Origin: Phycisphaerae bacterium
GTDB lineage: Bacteria > Planctomycetota > Phycisphaerae > UBA1845 > UTPLA1
Direction: 5' to 3'
Assembly (NCBI GenBank): GCA_016935885.1
Contig: JAFGQA010000133.1
Span: 1 to 6,676, forward strand
DNA: 6,676 nt
Positions 1-6,171 of this stretch are shown here, in pieces. Each line of letters opens with the position of its first letter. Positions within the stretch are counted from its first letter, which is position 1. Below the pieces are notes generated by a model. It searched no databases and was not told the DNA's origin. It was given only the letters and a program-made list of their open reading frames with translations. Position numbers and translations under genes: made by a program.

Positions 1-89
1 CCACGGGCGGCTTGTCCGCCCGTGCGGTCTCTCCGGTGGGCGCGTGGGGCATACACACTGGCAGGCAAGCTGCCAGTGGCACCCGCCCA
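1..89. repeat. Two-hairpin palindromic repeat element, left copy
   Basis: The element contains two perfect 9-bp hairpins with 5-nt loops. The first has arms CACGGGCGG (2-10) and CCGCCCGTG (16-24). The second has arms CACTGGCAG (56-64) and CTGCCAGTG (70-78). It is followed by one unit (67-88) of the 22-bp motif that is tandemly amplified near the right end of the window. Positions 1-89 match 6083-6171 at 87 of 89 bases, with differences at 26 and 42. The outer borders are inverted with respect to each other: CCAC at the window edge (TGCCAC in the right copy) and GTGGCA at 76-81. This layout resembles REPIN/BIME elements, meaning paired REP-like palindromes. That family assignment is inference. 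The element may begin just outside the window. Confidence 0.85.
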
Positions 90-335
90 GACTCTCATGC
101 ACCCCTCAACGCAGGGTCCGCGACAGCCTCGGCCGGGCAGCGGTGGACGATCAGACAAACCCACGAGGGCGGTGGCGGCCGTGGCCACAACGGTGCCAGT
201 GCCCACGCTGGCATGGGTGTGCTCCCGATGCGCAGCATACCACAGCCGCGCGGGATTGCGCAGAAGCCGCTTGCGAAAACGACAGAGCTGATGGCAATCC
301 CTGTGTGGATTGACCGGGAGCATCCTTCACGATCC
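90..335. other. Non-coding stretch between repeat element and IS remnant
   Basis: I see no convincing gene here. The open frames crossing it are low-complexity, Arg/Ala/Gly-rich readings of GC-rich DNA and resemble no family I know. It contains small inverted repeats, for example TGCCAG (194-199) with CTGGCA (208-213). Its right part (about 285-335) is probably the non-coding end of the adjoining IS remnant. Confidence 0.5.
285..310 (-). repeat. Possible decayed terminal inverted repeat of an IS256-family element
   Basis: About 25 bp beyond the stop codon of the transposase remnant, the minus strand reads ATCCACACAGGGATTGCCAT followed by CAGCTC. From memory this resembles the ends of many IS256-family elements, which carry an ATCCACA...TTGACA-like block followed by a GCTC-like block. 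The opposite end is not visible in the window, so the inverted-repeat partner cannot be shown. Low confidence. Confidence 0.3.
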
Positions 336-842
336 TCACGCCGCGTTGGCGTTGGCCTTCCGCTTCGCTGCCGGCTGCGGCACGGTGCCGCGCAGGTGGG
401 CGGGGGTCAACCGACGCCAGGTCTGTTGCAGGCGCAGCATGGCTTGGTGAACCATGCACACGCCGATCTTGGTCTTCTTGAAACGCTTCGCCGCATTCGT
501 TCATGGTAGCACGCACGAAAACGGGGACTCCACCGGATTCGTTGTCCGCAGGTGTGACCAGTGGGCCTCCGGAGATTGGTAGAACGTCAGGCAACGATCC
601 AGATCATCCGCCAGACGGTCTGCCGCCCGCTCGTAGCCCGCCGGGCGAAAGTCGGCGATCAACTTGCTTGCCAACGCGCAGGCCTTCGCTTCGCTCTTCG
701 CCTGCCAGACGGCCCGCAGACGCTACGTCGCGTCGGGCCGTTCGGCCTCGGGCAACTTGTCCAGCACGTCCATCGTCTTGTGATTGGTACAACGCTGCTT
801 AGCCGAATCCCGGCAATCGCTGCACGGAGCGTGCAATCCCTG
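336..842 (-). pseudogene. IS256 (Mutator) family transposase, C-terminal remnant with two in-frame stops
   Basis: One continuous minus-strand frame, from about 842 down to the stop at 336-338, reads like the C-terminal part of an IS256/Mutator-family DDE transposase. Recognisable blocks, in order, are QRCTNHKTMDVLDKLPEA (the C-x2-H motif typical of this superfamily), CLTFYQSPEAHW, HLRTTNPVES (carrying the conserved Glu expected to complete the DDE triad) and TNAAKRFKKTKIGV. The frame is broken by TAG at 723-725, just after LPEAERPDAT, and by TGA at 501-503, just before TNAAKRF. The N-terminal two thirds, including both catalytic Asp residues, are absent. Upstream of QRC (795-797) the similarity fades and a small indel is likely, because the spacing between the Gly-Leu block and QRC is about one residue short. 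The gene is therefore inactive. A minus-strand ORF at 151-594 overlaps it in another frame and is an artefact. The left boundary of recognisable sequence is approximate. Confidence 0.82.
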
Positions 843-869
843 ACAGAACACCCGAACACAACGAACGAA

Positions 870-902
870 GCTTGCCGCTCGCAAGTGACGCGAACGACAA
901 GC
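870..902 (-). terminator. Terminator-like hairpin downstream of tRNA-Ala
   Basis: As minus-strand RNA, a 13-bp stem forms between 890-902 and 870-882 with a 7-nt loop. It includes two G-U pairs that exist only on this strand, which fits selection on the transcript. A moderately U-rich stretch (UUCGUUCGUUGUGUU) follows. The hairpin begins about 30 nt beyond the tRNA 3' end. A rho-independent terminator or 3'-processing structure for the tRNA transcript is the likely role. The U tract is interrupted, so confidence is moderate. Confidence 0.5.
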
Positions 903-932
903 CTTGCGCATTGCGGTCAACTGCCGACTCAC

Positions 933-1005
<73 letters not shown>

Positions 1006-1018
1006 GTGTCCTGCCAAG

Positions 1019-1047
1019 AATCTAGCCGTCCGGAGCCCCGGACGCAA
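1019..1047 (-). promoter_or_regulatory. Sigma70-like promoter of the tRNA-Ala gene with a palindromic spacer
   Basis: On the minus strand a TTGCGT -35 box (1047-1042) and a TAGATT -10 box (1024-1019) are separated by exactly 17 bp. Transcription would start near 1012, about 7 nt before the mature tRNA 5' end. Most of the spacer and part of the -35 box form an inverted repeat: CGTCCGG at 1027-1033 and CCGGACG at 1038-1044, with a 4-nt centre. The palindrome could be a repressor operator or incidental. No regulator is visible nearby. Confidence 0.6.
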
Positions 1048-1525
1048 GTCGAGCTTGAGAAGCTGTCCCTCGGCTCCTCGCTGGCCAGTGGCTGATTGGC
1101 TGTCAATCCTCACACCTTAGCATGAGAGCGCTGCTTTCATCCGCGACCGTTGGCGAGAGGCGTGGGAGGGCGATTCGCCGGACACACGGATTGACATCCG
1201 GTACGTTTGAACGCTGAAAACGAACGACATCCGCGGGCTTCGGACGAGGATTCCGGATAAACCCGACGCTGTCATGTTAGAGCGAGAACGTGGAGAAGCC
1301 CTGAAGTCCCGTCGCGGCCCTCCTGTGAACCACACTCTATGGCAGTCTCGGCGTTGTTTCGGCTGCCAGTTGCCCTGGCGTTAGGAGCCGCGTAGAGACA
1401 ACTTGAACAGTTGACCCGCCTGCCTGCGGGCAGGTCCGCCAAACGGCAAGCCGGCAGGCCAGCCAAGCGGCACAGTCGGTCATCTTATTCCTGCGCGACG
1501 CCTTGGCCGTTGGTTTTTGTCAGGT
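1048..1525. other. Gene-free stretch between tRNA-Ala and the 3' end of ilvC
   Basis: I find no supported gene here. The short frames in both directions show no recognisable motif, signal peptide or plausible ribosome binding site. Structural items are a palindromic patch at 1411-1460 (listed separately) and a weak inverted repeat near 1340-1368 (TGGCAG with CTGCCA). A lone TTGACA at 1191-1196 has no matching -10 box at a suitable distance. No clear U-tract terminator for ilvC is visible. Confidence 0.5.
1411..1460. repeat. Palindromic GC-rich repeat patch downstream of ilvC
   Basis: CCTGCC (1419-1424) pairs with GGCAGG (1429-1434) around a TGCG loop, and a second GGCAGG at 1453-1458 offers an alternative partner. 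The patch lies about 70 bp past the ilvC stop codon. It could act as a 3'-end stabilising hairpin for the ilvC transcript, but no U-run follows on the minus strand, so a rho-independent terminator is not supported. It looks like another small dispersed palindrome, though no second copy is present in the window. Confidence 0.4.
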
Positions 1526-2629
1526 TCAGTGCCCGCTGGGCTTGCCCGGGTGTGCGCGGCCGGCCAACGTGCGGACTCGCATGCCAGCCGATTCGGATGC
1601 GTGGCTTGATTCGGCCTGGATGAGCGATTGCAGCCTCGGCTTGCCGGCCTGGCATTCCCTGATCCACTCCTCAGCGAATCGGCCTGACCGGACCTCCGCG
1701 AGAATGGCCCGCATCTCCCGCCGGGTCTCCTCGGTGATCAGACGCGGCCCGCGGGTCAGGCCGCCGTAGGCGGCGGTGTTGGAGATGGCCTGGCGCATGG
1801 CACCCAGGCCGGCGGCGTATTGCAGATCGACGACTTGCTTGACCTCGTGGACGCATTCGAAGTAAGCGACCTCCTCGGGGAAGCCGGCCTGGATCAGGAC
1901 GTCGTAGGCGGCCTTCATCAGTTCGGTGACGCCACCGCACAGGACGGTCTGCTCGCCGAACAGGTCGGCCTCACACTCCGCTGCAAACGTCGTCTCGATC
2001 ATGCCGCCCTTGCCGCCGCCAACGCCGAGGCCCCAGGCGAGGGCGATGTCTCGCGCCTGGCCGCTGGCGTCCTGATGTACAGCCAGGATGCAGGTGATGC
2101 CGCCGCCCTGTTGATAACGCTCCCGCACAAGCGTGCCGGGGCCCTTGGGGGCGATCATGATGACGTCGACGTTCGCCGGCGGGACGATCAGGCCGAAGCG
2201 AATGGCGAAGCCGTGGACAAAGCCGAGGGCCTGAACGCCGCCGCTGGTCGGAGACTCGCCCCTCGTGGGAACATCGCTTCGTACAAGGGCGCCCGCGCCG
2301 GAGGGTGCAGCGCCACCCGCGGGAGCTTTCCTCAGGTGGGGTGCGATTTCTTTCTGATAGATGTCGCCCATGGATTCGTCGGGGAGGGCAAGGATCAAAA
2401 GGTCCGCCTCGTGGGTCGCCTCAGCGATCGAGACGGGGTCGAAGCCGTGCTCGCGAGCGAGGGCGTGGTTCCTACCGCCGGGTCTTTGGGCAACGAGGAC
2501 ACGGTGGCCGGCGTCACGGAGGTTCTGCGCGTGGGCTTGGCCTTGGGAGCCGTAGCCGAGCACGGCAATGGTTCGTGAGCCAAGATGGGCCGGGTCGGCG
2601 TCGTCTTCGTAGTACACAGTGACAGACAT
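1526..2629 (-). CDS. ilvC: Ketol-acid reductoisomerase (NADP+), class I, with internal insertion
   Basis: This cytoplasmic enzyme performs the second common step of valine, leucine and isoleucine synthesis: Mg-dependent alkyl migration and NAD(P)H reduction of acetolactate or acetohydroxybutyrate. The 367-residue product shows the Rossmann motif GYGSQG (25-30), a cofactor loop with QRPGG (48-52), the HGF motif with catalytic His139, PKGPG (161-165), the metal-binding block ADLFGEQ with Asp222 and Glu226, Glu258 and Glu262 in ECVHE, and the substrate-binding SNTA (283-286). Without residues about 102-132, which are foreign to the family, it would be about 337 residues, the usual class I length. 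The tail after about residue 356 is a few residues longer than usual. The start is ATG at 2629, preceded by a good GAGGA Shine-Dalgarno site (2636-2640) at 6-nt spacing. The gene stands alone, without ilvB, ilvH or leuA neighbours, and diverges from the TPR gene at 2736. The plus-strand open frame over the same bases (1820-2578) is an antisense shadow. Confidence 0.97.
   Translation of the reverse strand: MSVTVYYEDDADPAHLGSRTIAVLGYGSQGQAHAQNLRDAGHRVLVAQRPGGRNHALAREHGFDPVSIAEATHEADLLILALPDESMGDIYQKEIAPHLRKAPAGGAAPSGAGALVRSDVPTRGESPTSGGVQALGFVHGFAIRFGLIVPPANVDVIMIAPKGPGTLVRERYQQGGGITCILAVHQDASGQARDIALAWGLGVGGGKGGMIETTFAAECEADLFGEQTVLCGGVTELMKAAYDVLIQAGFPEEVAYFECVHEVKQVVDLQYAAGLGAMRQAISNTAAYGGLTRGPRLITEETRREMRAILAEVRSGRFAEEWIRECQAGKPRLQSLIQAESSHASESAGMRVRTLAGRAHPGKPSGH
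2234..2326 (-). repeat. In-frame inserted palindromic segment within ilvC
   Basis: These 93 nt encode residues 102-132, a Gly/Ala/Pro/Ser-rich stretch (beginning APAGGAAPSG, ending TRGESPTSGGV). Family members normally pass directly from the LRKG-like turn into the strand leading to HGF. As minus-strand RNA the segment folds into two adjacent hairpins. One has stems 2319-2323/2292-2296 and 2314-2318/2303-2307 around a 6-nt loop. The other pairs about 2283-2291 with 2257-2266. This is reminiscent of Rickettsia palindromic elements, which insert in frame into genes and are translated, but identity with any known family is not shown. No target-site duplication is evident. Confidence 0.6.
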
Positions 2630-2735
2630 AAGAAGTCCTCGGTTATCAATTCGACCGCCAGACGACGAGCGACGCGGTTCAGTCTGTGGCTCGTCCTCGC
2701 GAGAACAGGTCAGTTCACGTTAGAATGATACACGC
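2630..2735. promoter_or_regulatory. Divergent promoter region between ilvC and the first TPR gene
   Basis: This 106-bp gap must hold the start signals for both directions. The minus side has the GAGGA ribosome binding site of ilvC (2636-2640). On the plus side a TAGAAT box at 2721-2726 lies only about 9 nt before the ATG at 2736 and no Shine-Dalgarno site precedes that ATG, so a leaderless or near-leaderless transcript is possible. No good -35 box is found 17 bp upstream of TAGAAT. I see no attenuator-like leader peptide or clear T-box structure for ilvC. Confidence 0.4.
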
Positions 2736-3680
2736 ATGAGCGACATCGATGCAGAACTGATTGAGCGAAGGTTCGCCGCGACCTGTGTGAGTCGACGGGG
2801 GTCCTACTTTCTGCTCGGCCTTGTCGCGCTCGTGGTGGCAGGGCTGATGTTCTTGCCGGCGTTTGGGTCGCGGCTCGGCCTGCCGGACGTGATCAGCGTC
2901 CTGCTGGTGGTTCTGTCGGTCTCGTTGCTGCTGTTAGGCGGGTGGCTCGTTGGGAGGCGTCAGCGACGGTGCCGCCAGATGATTCTGAGGGCCTGGGAGC
3001 ACGTGCAACTGGAAGAATGGGACGCGGCACCGGCTATCTTGGATGTGGTCATGCAGCGCCCCATCCGATCGTCCTCGGATCGCGGGCAGGCCTTCATGCT
3101 CCTGGCGGCGATTGCCGAGCACGAGGGACGCTACGACCGTGCCGCGGAGATCTACGAGACACTGCTGCTTGGGCGGATCGGCGCCCCGCTCCACCTTCAA
3201 CAGGCCCAAATCGCATTGGCCGCGGCGAAGGTCCGGAATCAGGAGTTGACGGATGCGGTGGATCTGCTCGGCCGCCTGGAGCAGGTGCCGATGCCGCAGA
3301 GCCTCAAGGCGGCATTGGACGTGGTGCGGCTCTTTCAGCAGGTCTTCATGGGGCAGCACGAGGATGCCGTCCAGGAGTACGAGACACGGCGCGAGTTGTA
3401 CCGGCGGCACCTTTCTACCCATGCGGCATACGGTTACGGATTGCTGGCAGCGGCCATGCACCATCTTGGCCGTGGTGCCGAGGCGGCGCGGCTGTGGCGT
3501 GACGCCACCATGTTGGTCGAGGCGAGCCGCCTGGTTGAAGAATACGGCCTGCTGGCGCCAATAGCAGAAGCCTACCCGGAGACGAAGAAGCCGTCGGTTC
3601 TCAGGTATCAGCCGTCGGACCAAGGCGTGGTTCCCGGCCTGGTGGAGGGCGAGTGCACTCGGACGACGGGACCGGCCTAA
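2736..3680 (+). CDS. Membrane-anchored TPR-like protein (first of a pair)
   Basis: A 314-residue protein of unknown function. Two hydrophobic helices lie near the N terminus (about 24-40 and 51-73), with a short loop between them. The second is followed by a strongly basic stretch (GRRQRRCR, 73-80), which by the positive-inside rule places the rest in the cytoplasm. Residues about 84-266 are alpha-helical with TPR-like sequences, clearest at EEWDAAPAILDVV (93-105) and EHEGRYDRAAEIYETLL (128-144), and weaker ones around 196-222 and 230-262. TPR arrays usually bind protein partners, and no catalytic motif is visible. The C-terminal 45 residues are Pro/Gly-rich and probably disordered. There is no clear ribosome binding site before ATG 2736, which is the only reasonable start upstream of the first helix. 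The gene downstream has the same architecture, suggesting duplication or a two-subunit membrane complex. Confidence 0.85.
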   Translation: MSDIDAELIERRFAATCVSRRGSYFLLGLVALVVAGLMFLPAFGSRLGLPDVISVLLVVLSVSLLLLGGWLVGRRQRRCRQMILRAWEHVQLEEWDAAPAILDVVMQRPIRSSSDRGQAFMLLAAIAEHEGRYDRAAEIYETLLLGRIGAPLHLQQAQIALAAAKVRNQELTDAVDLLGRLEQVPMPQSLKAALDVVRLFQQVFMGQHEDAVQEYETRRELYRRHLSTHAAYGYGLLAAAMHHLGRGAEAARLWRDATMLVEASRLVEEYGLLAPIAEAYPETKKPSVLRYQPSDQGVVPGLVEGECTRTTGPA

Positions 3681-3685
3681 TACAG

Positions 3686-3735
3686 CCCGTCCCGTTGACG
3701 GGGGGGGCTTGCAGGAATCCGGGAAAGCCGCAAGC
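3686..3735 (+). other. Hairpins in the gap between the two TPR genes
   Basis: The 93-bp gap contains CCCGTC (3686-3691) paired with GACGGG (3697-3702), then a run of seven G (3701-3707), then GCTTGC (3707-3712) paired with GCAAGC (3730-3735). No U tract follows, so a terminator is unlikely. The structures could adjust relative expression or mRNA stability if the two genes form one transcript. Confidence 0.3.
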
Positions 3736-3773
3736 CGAAATCGGGATGGCGGCCTTATCGAGGTGGAGCACGC

Positions 3774-4619
3774 ATGATGACGCTCGAAGAGGCAAGGGCC
3801 TTGGCGAGGATGATCCGGCGACACTTCTTTCTGGCGGCGGTTTCGCGGGCCGTGCTCCTCGCGCTGGTGGCGGTTGCCTTCCTCGGCGCACTGTTGCAGA
3901 CCAACACGAACGCGGACACGGCGACGGACCCGCTGTGGTTCGCCGCGATGCTCGCGGCCATGCTATGGGTGGCGCTGACGGTGTTCAGCGTGCGGCAGGT
4001 CCGGGCAGCCAACCAAGCGTCGGTCTATATCTCCTCCGGCCGGCTCGATCTCGCGGAGGAGCAACTTAAGGACGCGATACATCTGTTTACGCTCTACCGC
4101 ACGGGCAAGCTGCTCGCGTGCCACAACCTTGCGGTTGTGGCCCACGGCCAGAAGAACTACCAGGCCGCGGCGGAATTGTGCGGATGCGTGATCGCTCTGC
4201 GCGGGAGTGTCTCCCGCAGCATTGGTCGCTTGTGCCGGATCCTACTGGCGGATTGCCGCCTGTTTCTGGGCGATTCGGAGTCGGCCCTTGACGTCATCCA
4301 GCCACTTTCTCTGAGCGGGTCGGCCTTGAGCCTGTCCGAGCAGTTGATGCTCCTGCCGATCGAGCTTCGTTGTCAGATTGCCGCCGGGGACTTCCAGCAG
4401 GCGGTGGCCTCCTTGGCCGGGAAGGTGCGCCTGGCCGAGCTCCTGGACGCTCGCAAGGCGGCCCTCGCCCATGCGCTGCTCGCCAGGGCCTGCCGTCAAG
4501 GAGCTCAATCGGAGGTAGCGGCCTTCCTTCAACGTCGGGCGGAGCTGTATTACGACCTGACGGAGTTGGAGGCGGAGTATCGGGTCTTGGGAGACACGGC
4601 CGCCGAGGCTGCGTGTTAG
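3774..4619 (+). CDS. Membrane-anchored TPR-like protein (second of a pair)
   Basis: A 281-residue protein of unknown function with the same plan as its upstream neighbour: an amphipathic, basic N terminus (EEARALARMIRRHFF), two membrane helices (about 18-41 and 53-72), the short basic junction VRQVR, then a helical TPR-like domain. Repeat-like segments are at about 83-108 (SSGRLDLAEEQLKDAI), 116-140 (HGQKNYQAAAELC), 150-176 (LFLGDSESALDVI), 190-216 (AAGDFQQAVASL) and 228-260. The helical domain should be cytoplasmic and used for protein contacts. The ATG at 3774 has a good Shine-Dalgarno site (GAGGTGGAG, 3760-3768), so 3774 is preferred over the adjacent ATG at 3777. It follows the first gene by 93 bp on the same strand, so an operon is plausible. 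Sequence identity between the two proteins is low by eye, so common ancestry is inferred mainly from architecture. Confidence 0.85.
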   Translation: MMTLEEARALARMIRRHFFLAAVSRAVLLALVAVAFLGALLQTNTNADTATDPLWFAAMLAAMLWVALTVFSVRQVRAANQASVYISSGRLDLAEEQLKDAIHLFTLYRTGKLLACHNLAVVAHGQKNYQAAAELCGCVIALRGSVSRSIGRLCRILLADCRLFLGDSESALDVIQPLSLSGSALSLSEQLMLLPIELRCQIAAGDFQQAVASLAGKVRLAELLDARKAALAHALLARACRQGAQSEVAAFLQRRAELYYDLTELEAEYRVLGDTAAEAAC

Positions 4620-4748
4620 GGACGCATCCCACAGACCTGCCGTGAAAGCCGGAATCCCGAACGCCAAGATCACACGATGGGATCGGTCCTGCCCATCGGG
4701 GTACTCGGCTTGGTGAGCGGTGCGCGCAGCGAAGAATCGGACGGCTCG

Positions 4749-4780
4749 CACGAATCTTGACACGCGTCAATATTTTCGTG
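4749..4780 (+). terminator. Candidate bidirectional terminator between convergent genes
   Basis: The inner stem TTGAC (4757-4761)/GTCAA (4766-4770) has a 4-nt loop and is followed by TATTTT on the plus strand. An outer stem CACGAA (4749-4754)/TTCGTG (4775-4780) extends it. It lies between the plus-strand TPR gene (ending 4619) and the minus-strand lipoprotein gene, whose TGA stop (4767-4769) falls inside the hairpin. The inner stem is short (5 bp), so efficiency is uncertain. Confidence 0.4.
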
Positions 4781-5981
4781 ACTGGTCGCGGCAGTCAGCG
4801 GCGCCATCGGGGAGGTAGGCCGCCAGGATGCGCTCCCGGCGACGTAGCAGCATCTCCAGGACCCGCTCGGCGTCCTGTGACCGCGTGAACTCGGCCGATG
4901 AGACGATCGCCTTCAACTGCTCGCGCGACACCGAAGCCATCCGTCGGGCCATCCACGCCGCATCGCTCGTCGTCATCCGGTCAAACGCCGTGTTCGGATT
5001 CTGCGGGCGCCAGCACTTCGCACCGCTCCAACCGTCCTGTCCGCCGCCAGCCATCAGGTCGAACGAGCCGACAGCCGGGCTTTTGATCTCCACGGCCTGG
5101 GGAAGTGCCGGCAACAAACCGAGCGTCAGCAACCCGAGCAGTTGGTACTCGACGTCCCATGCGTAGCGCCAGCCTCGCCACGCCTGCTTCGGCCGACCGT
5201 TCCAACTGCCGAGGCAGGAATTGAAATCGATCATGTAACAGGTCGCTGCGCCGTCCTCGACCGCCACGAGCGTGTTGTTGTCCACGCGGTCCGTGTCGTT
5301 CAGCCATGCCGCCACGAGTCGCAGCGCCCGCAACTCCCGCCGCATCCGATAGTGGTCGAACTTGAAGCCGCCAACGACCTCGCCGGACACGAACAGGGAC
5401 GCCGTGGCTCGCCTGCCGTCATACCGACCGTCGCCCGTGCCCTCGATCGTCACCAGGTACAGCGCCGGCACGTGATAGCCCATCAACCATGTCAACCGCG
5501 ACCCGATCATCTCCGCGGACGTGCCCAGTTCCGCGTATTGCGGATCGTCCAGCTTCACCACAAAGGTCCGTCCACTGCCATCTTCGCCGATGAATCCCGG
5601 CGTCACGCCTTTGTCTTTCTCCTTCTTGACACGCCATGGTCCCATCGGTGCCGGCGCTGTCGAGGGGCCTTGTCGGACCCTCTCGGCAGACAGTGATCGA
5701 ATGTCGCGGTTCGCAAAGAACGGGCCGTCGGCCACGCCCCCGTCAGGCGTAACGTTCCACGCCTCGTCGCCAAACAGGGCCCGCCACGCCCAGTCCAGCG
5801 TAAGATAGTCGCGAGCGGGATAGAAGTAGCACGTCTTAAGCCAGATTGTGCCTAACGTGTCGTCATGGCCGTGAAACGGCTGGTCGAATACCGTCGCGGT
5901 GTTGTCGTAGTGAAGATCGGCGCACCCCGCCGCCAGCAGGCCAGCGACCACCATGGCAACAAGCTGTTCAGTGTGACGCAC
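4767..5981 (-). CDS. Lipoprotein with protein-kinase-like signature residues, function unknown
   Basis: Starting at GTG 5981 gives 404 residues beginning MRHTEQLVAMVVAGLLAAGC, a compact lipoprotein signal with lipobox LAAGC and lipidated Cys20, so the mature protein sits on the outside of a membrane. The rest matches my memory of a widespread bacterial family of hypothetical proteins. Signatures are FVVKLDD (Lys143, candidate ATP-binding Lys), SAEMIGSRL (Glu157, candidate helix-C Glu), GYHVPALYL, RRELRALRLVAAWLNDTDRVDNNTL and MIDFNSCLGS (Asp252). Asp231 and Asn236 are five residues apart, as Asp and Asn are in kinase catalytic loops, and Asp252 would be the metal-binding DFG-type Asp. A HipA/FAM20-like atypical kinase fold is therefore plausible but inferred. 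The C-terminal 70 residues are helical and charged. No strong ribosome binding site precedes GTG 5981. Alternatives are TTG 6017 (416 residues) and ATG 5954 (395 residues, with a very short signal). An ATG at 6230 is open in frame but lies inside the tandem repeat array and is not credible. Confidence 0.82.
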   Translation of the reverse strand: MRHTEQLVAMVVAGLLAAGCADLHYDNTATVFDQPFHGHDDTLGTIWLKTCYFYPARDYLTLDWAWRALFGDEAWNVTPDGGVADGPFFANRDIRSLSAERVRQGPSTAPAPMGPWRVKKEKDKGVTPGFIGEDGSGRTFVVKLDDPQYAELGTSAEMIGSRLTWLMGYHVPALYLVTIEGTGDGRYDGRRATASLFVSGEVVGGFKFDHYRMRRELRALRLVAAWLNDTDRVDNNTLVAVEDGAATCYMIDFNSCLGSWNGRPKQAWRGWRYAWDVEYQLLGLLTLGLLPALPQAVEIKSPAVGSFDLMAGGGQDGWSGAKCWRPQNPNTAFDRMTTSDAAWMARRMASVSREQLKAIVSSAEFTRSQDAERVLEMLLRRRERILAAYLPDGAADCRDQSRKY

Positions 5982-6082
5982 GCGGCGACGTGTAACGCTC
6001 GCCCACGCTATCGTCAAGTTTGCAGGGCCCCAGCTATCGAGAGCGGGTCCGTGACAGTTACGGCGGCATTCGATTCTGGGTG

Positions 6083-6171
6083 CCACGGGCGGCTTGTCCG
6101 CCCGTGCAGTCTCTCCGGTGGGCACGTGGGGCATACACACTGGCAGGCAAGCTGCCAGTGGCACCCGCCCA
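6083..6171. repeat. Two-hairpin palindromic repeat element, right copy
   Basis: Second copy of the element at 1-89, with two substitutions (at 6108 and 6124). Hairpin arms are 6084-6092/6098-6106 and 6138-6146/6152-6160, each 9 bp with a 5-nt loop. The paired hairpins are bounded by inverted TGCCAC (6081-6086) and GTGGCA (6159-6164). It lies about 100 bp upstream of the lipoprotein start, so it may abut that gene's promoter. Confidence 0.88.

Noticed and set aside
12..509. Plus-strand open frame of 165 codons at the left end
   Set aside because: It starts inside the palindromic repeat and runs antisense over the IS256 remnant. Its composition is low-complexity with no recognisable domain.
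151..594. Minus-strand open frame of 147 codons
   Set aside because: It overlaps the transposase remnant in the wrong frame. The family-like residues are in the frame ending at 336.
1191..1219. TTGACA box as a promoter
   Set aside because: No acceptable -10 box at 16-18 bp and no gene downstream.
1820..2578. Plus-strand open frame of 252 codons
   Set aside because: It is exactly antisense to ilvC and owes its openness to GC-rich codon use. It has no family features.
2934..3824. Minus-strand open frame of 296 codons
   Set aside because: It is antisense to the first TPR gene, and the plus-strand frame has coherent membrane helices and TPR-like repeats.
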